From: Prevotellaceae bacterium UBA2744
GTDB lineage: Bacteria > Bacteroidota > Bacteroidia > Bacteroidales > Bacteroidaceae
Assembly: GCA_002353575.1 (NCBI GenBank)
Contig: DEJQ01000007.1
Span: forward strand, 73,969 to 137,968
Length of the DNA stretch: 64,000 nt
Direction of reading: 5' to 3'
This document shows, in pieces, positions 61,992 through 64,000 of the stretch. Position numbers and translations under genes: made by a program. A model generated the notes under the pieces. The model had not been told where the DNA came from. It was given only the letters and a program-made list of their open reading frames with translations, and ran no database searches. The stretch's first letter is position 1, and each line of letters starts with the position of its first letter.

Positions 61992-62387
61992 ATGGATATC
62001 TTCTCAAAAATAGCAGCAGGCGAAATTCCCAGCTATAAGTGTGCTGAGAATGATGAATTCTATGCTTTTCTCGACATCAACCCATTGGTAAAGGGACATA
62101 CACTTGTCATCCCGCGCCGCGAAGTGGATTACATCTTCGATATGGATGATGATGAGATAGCACGATTCCAGCAGTTTGCAAAGAAGGTTGCAATTGCTAT
62201 CAAGGCCGCCTTCCCATGCGTAAAGGTAGCTGAGGTAGTCCTCGGACTTGAAGTTCCTCACGCACACATCCACCTCATCCCTATGCAGAGCGAAGCAGAT
62301 GTAGATTTCCGCAAGGAGAAACTGACATTCACTCAGGAAGAGTTTCAGGCAATTGCCGACCGAATCTATTCGGAGTTTAAGAAATAA
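61992..62387 (+). CDS. HIT family protein (HinT-like)
   Basis: The 131-residue protein has IFSKIAAGEIPSYKCAENDE at the start and the histidine triad HAHIHLIP near residue 94, in VPHAHIHLIPM. Proteins of this group hydrolyse nucleoside phosphoramidates. It is followed by a strong terminator and is probably co-transcribed with greA. Confidence 0.93.
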   Translation: MDIFSKIAAGEIPSYKCAENDEFYAFLDINPLVKGHTLVIPRREVDYIFDMDDDEIARFQQFAKKVAIAIKAAFPCVKVAEVVLGLEVPHAHIHLIPMQSEADVDFRKEKLTFTQEEFQAIADRIYSEFKK

Positions 62388-62410
62388 CATAAACGTTATA
62401 AAATGAAAGA

Positions 62411-62437
62411 GGATGTGCTAATCAGCACATCCTTTTC
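62411..62437 (+). terminator. Terminator after the HIT gene
   Basis: A perfect 9-bp stem (62411-62419 with 62424-62432) and AATC loop are followed by four T and a further T-rich run. The facing minus-strand gene ends at 62566, leaving about 130 nt without other recognisable features. Confidence 0.8.
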
Positions 62438-62565
62438 GTTTTTGAGAGATTTGGACCTTTTTTAGGTCTTTCTTGAGTCGGAAAACTTCACAGCTACCCA
62501 ACTTAAAGGTTAGTTTTAGGTTTAGTTAAAGCAATTATTACGTTAATTTTAAAGTAGGTTTCTTT

Positions 62566-63048
62566 TTACTGAAGCTTATTTTCTGCGGGTTGAACAGTCA
62601 GGCTGTCTGCCTGTGGTTTGGCTTCTGCCTGACTCACATCCTTAATCTTTATGGTGTTCTGAATGTCTGCCTGTCGGATGTAAGGATTGATTTCAGTGTT
62701 CTCCACAGAATGACTCGACTTGTCGCTCAAAGCCTTCTCTGCTGCGCTGCCGATGGTTAGCACAATGGCAACAATGGCTGCGGCACGGAAGAAGGGGACA
62801 TAGCGACGCTGAGGATTCAGTACGACTCTTTCTTTCTTGTTGATGATTGAGAGAAGGCGCTCGTCAAAGTCACTGCCAAGTGACTCTTGTTTTGCTTCAT
62901 CCTCGTACTGGAACAACTCTGCATACTGCATCAGATGACCAGGCACATCGTTCCCGTTGAAGAACGAACGTAGTATCTGCTCCTCTTGCAGAGTAGTCTG
63001 GCAGGAGAAGTAGCGGTCAATCAGTTGTTCTATGTAGTCGTAGTTCAT
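62566..63048 (-). CDS. Putative anti-sigma factor-like membrane protein
   Basis: The 160-residue protein has a cytosolic helical part (LIDRYFSCQTTLQEEQILRS), one membrane segment near residues 87-103 (FFRAAAIVAIVLTIGSAA) and a short outer tail rich in Gln, Glu and Lys. It is encoded 51 nt downstream of an ECF sigma gene, so an anti-sigma or regulator-of-sigma role is likely but inferred. The outer tail is too short for a FecR domain. Confidence 0.6.
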   Translation of the reverse strand: MNYDYIEQLIDRYFSCQTTLQEEQILRSFFNGNDVPGHLMQYAELFQYEDEAKQESLGSDFDERLLSIINKKERVVLNPQRRYVPFFRAAAIVAIVLTIGSAAEKALSDKSSHSVENTEINPYIRQADIQNTIKIKDVSQAEAKPQADSLTVQPAENKLQ

Positions 63049-63099
63049 AGCTTGAAACTTTGAGTCTCTATAATGCTTGACGGTTGAGTAGGGAAAAAG

Positions 63100-63588
63100 T
63101 TACAGGTTTTTGCAGTTTTTTTTCAAAAAATCTCTTCCTCGGTAGATATTTATCTTCACGTCCGATTCAGATATTCCCATTATTACTGCAATCTCTTTAT
63201 ATGTTTTCCCTTCAATATCACGTAATTGAATTGCTGTTCGTTGTTTTTCGGGTAGTTGGTTGATTAGGTTGTGAATATGTTTTTGTCTCTCATTATTTAT
63301 TATATTGTCAAATACAGAAGGGTGGTTATCTTCCGTATCATGAATCTCCTCGTTCAGGGAAATCACACGATTGCGGTGCAGAGCTATACGATCGAGTGCC
63401 AGATTTCTCGCAGCACTGATAGCGAAGGCTTCCAGACTATCTACTTTCGACATCTCGGTGCGTCGCTCCCATAGTTTCAGGAGTGTATCCTGAACAATAT
63501 CCTCTGCCTCTTCGCGGTTCATGGTGATGCGAAGGGCTGTTCGGAAAAGAATATTCTTCAGTGGGAGTATGTCGCGGGTAAAGTCCAA
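63100..63588 (-). CDS. ECF-type RNA polymerase sigma factor
   Basis: A 162-residue sigma-70 family protein. Region 2 has NREEAEDIVQDTLLKLWERR, and region 4 has LPEKQRTAIQLRDIEGKTYK followed by the HTH EIAVIMGISESDVKINIYRG. Length fits the ECF group. Its partner is probably the membrane protein encoded downstream. Target genes cannot be read from the window. Confidence 0.9.
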   Translation of the reverse strand: MDFTRDILPLKNILFRTALRITMNREEAEDIVQDTLLKLWERRTEMSKVDSLEAFAISAARNLALDRIALHRNRVISLNEEIHDTEDNHPSVFDNIINNERQKHIHNLINQLPEKQRTAIQLRDIEGKTYKEIAVIMGISESDVKINIYRGRDFLKKNCKNL

Positions 63589-63624
63589 AACCTGTTTCCT
63601 GTTTACGTTTTATACCAATCCTTC

Positions 63625-64000
63625 TTATTCAATGACAGTGCCATGTAGTCCGTCAATGGCGTTAGCGTGAGTGATGATTACTCTTTTCACTCCGGCTTCT
63701 ATTGCTTCAAGTGCATTTTCTATCTTTGGAATCATACCGCCACTAATCGTTCCGTCAGCCTTGAATTGCTCAAACGACTCCTTATTGATATGTGGGATTA
63801 CACTGTTCTCGTCATCTGCATCGCGCAACACGCCGGCATGCTCGAAACTGTATATCAGGGTGACGTCGAAATAAGGAGCAAGTGCCTTTGCTGTAGTACC
63901 TGCGATGGTGTCGGCATTCGTATTCAGCAGATGCCCCATTCCGTCGTGTGTAAGCGGAGCCATTACAGGAGTGATGCCTTGCTCGATAATCTTTGCCAGT
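63625..64000 (-). CDS. argB: Acetylglutamate kinase, C-terminal part (cut by window edge)
   Basis: The minus-strand frame continues past the window end; the last codons read LAKIIEQGITPVMAPLTHDG. NTNADTIAGTTAKALA and the GGMIPKIENALEAIEAGVKR signature of acetylglutamate kinase are present, ending HGTVIE. The enzyme phosphorylates N-acetylglutamate in arginine synthesis. The N-terminal half, including the nucleotide site, is outside the window. Confidence 0.9.
   Translation of the reverse strand, partial: LAKIIEQGITPVMAPLTHDGMGHLLNTNADTIAGTTAKALAPYFDVTLIYSFEHAGVLRDADDENSVIPHINKESFEQFKADGTISGGMIPKIENALEAIEAGVKRVIITHANAIDGLHGTVIE

Overview
The window reads as a chromosomal segment of a Bacteroidales bacterium, most like Prevotella. 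The evidence is: promoters of the Bacteroidetes form TTTG-N19-21-TAnnTTTG; many lipoproteins and TPR/DUF4369 proteins; a glycine-lipid gene pair; a Cat1-type succinate CoA-transferase; a GH127 arabinofuranosidase; and a secreted protein ending in a GRRVANPTKGLYIVNGKK-like tail. No rRNA, tRNA, CRISPR array or transposase was seen.

Layout. 1-2.3 kb: a small orphan protein, a secreted lipocalin-like protein and a membrane-tethered HTH regulator, with repeated TTTGCA sites around them. 2.4-15.6 kb: housekeeping genes on the + strand (mnmG, apt, uvrC, dtd, deoC, polA, rdgB) and a polyprenyl synthase on the minus strand. 15.6-16.6 kb: a gene remnant, a structured RNA element and a DUF2442/DUF4160 pair. 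16.7-21.7 kb: acyl-ACP thioesterase, parE, coaD and an S41 protease. 21.7-28.3 kb: a minus-strand block with a BI-1 protein, GH127, recA, a carboxynorspermidine synthase-like enzyme and a lipoprotein. 28.3-29.3 kb: about 1 kb without genes, holding a second copy of the structured RNA element and a cluster of DnaA boxes that looks like oriC. 29.3-36.8 kb: a surface-glycan locus (core-2-like glycosyltransferase, acyltransferase, TagD-like, AsnB-like, LicD, flippase, IspD/TarI-like, GT2). 36.9-48.2 kb: aroQ, O-methyltransferase, rbfA, LolC/E-like permease, lipoproteins, pyrE, argH, aldo/keto reductase, prmC and a radical SAM protein. 48.2-51.0 kb: an accessory stretch with a secreted tail-bearing protein, a 46-residue peptide gene, a 42-bp minisatellite and a DUF6261-like protein. 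51.1-61.4 kb: a minus-strand block with xth, CoA-transferase, glycine-lipid acyltransferases, a PBP4-type peptidase, an M16 peptidase and nadB. 61.5-64 kb: greA, a HIT protein, then an ECF sigma factor with a probable anti-sigma partner and the truncated end of argB.

The most interesting signal is a roughly 175-nt structured RNA element present twice on the minus strand (15811-15987 and 28364-28533). The copies differ by compensatory changes in paired stems, share a similarly built promoter upstream, and end in a U-tract. One copy has the DUF4160/DUF2442 pair between promoter and element. Other unexpected signals are the oriC-like region with gene polarity and strand composition switching around it, and several intergenic repeats that differ in sequence but all keep a strict 7-nt period, some running into the next start codon. 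There is also a membrane-anchored transcription factor whose sensor domain resembles the secreted protein encoded beside it.

All calls come from reading sequence and translations by eye. Family names rest on recognised motifs, not on database searches.
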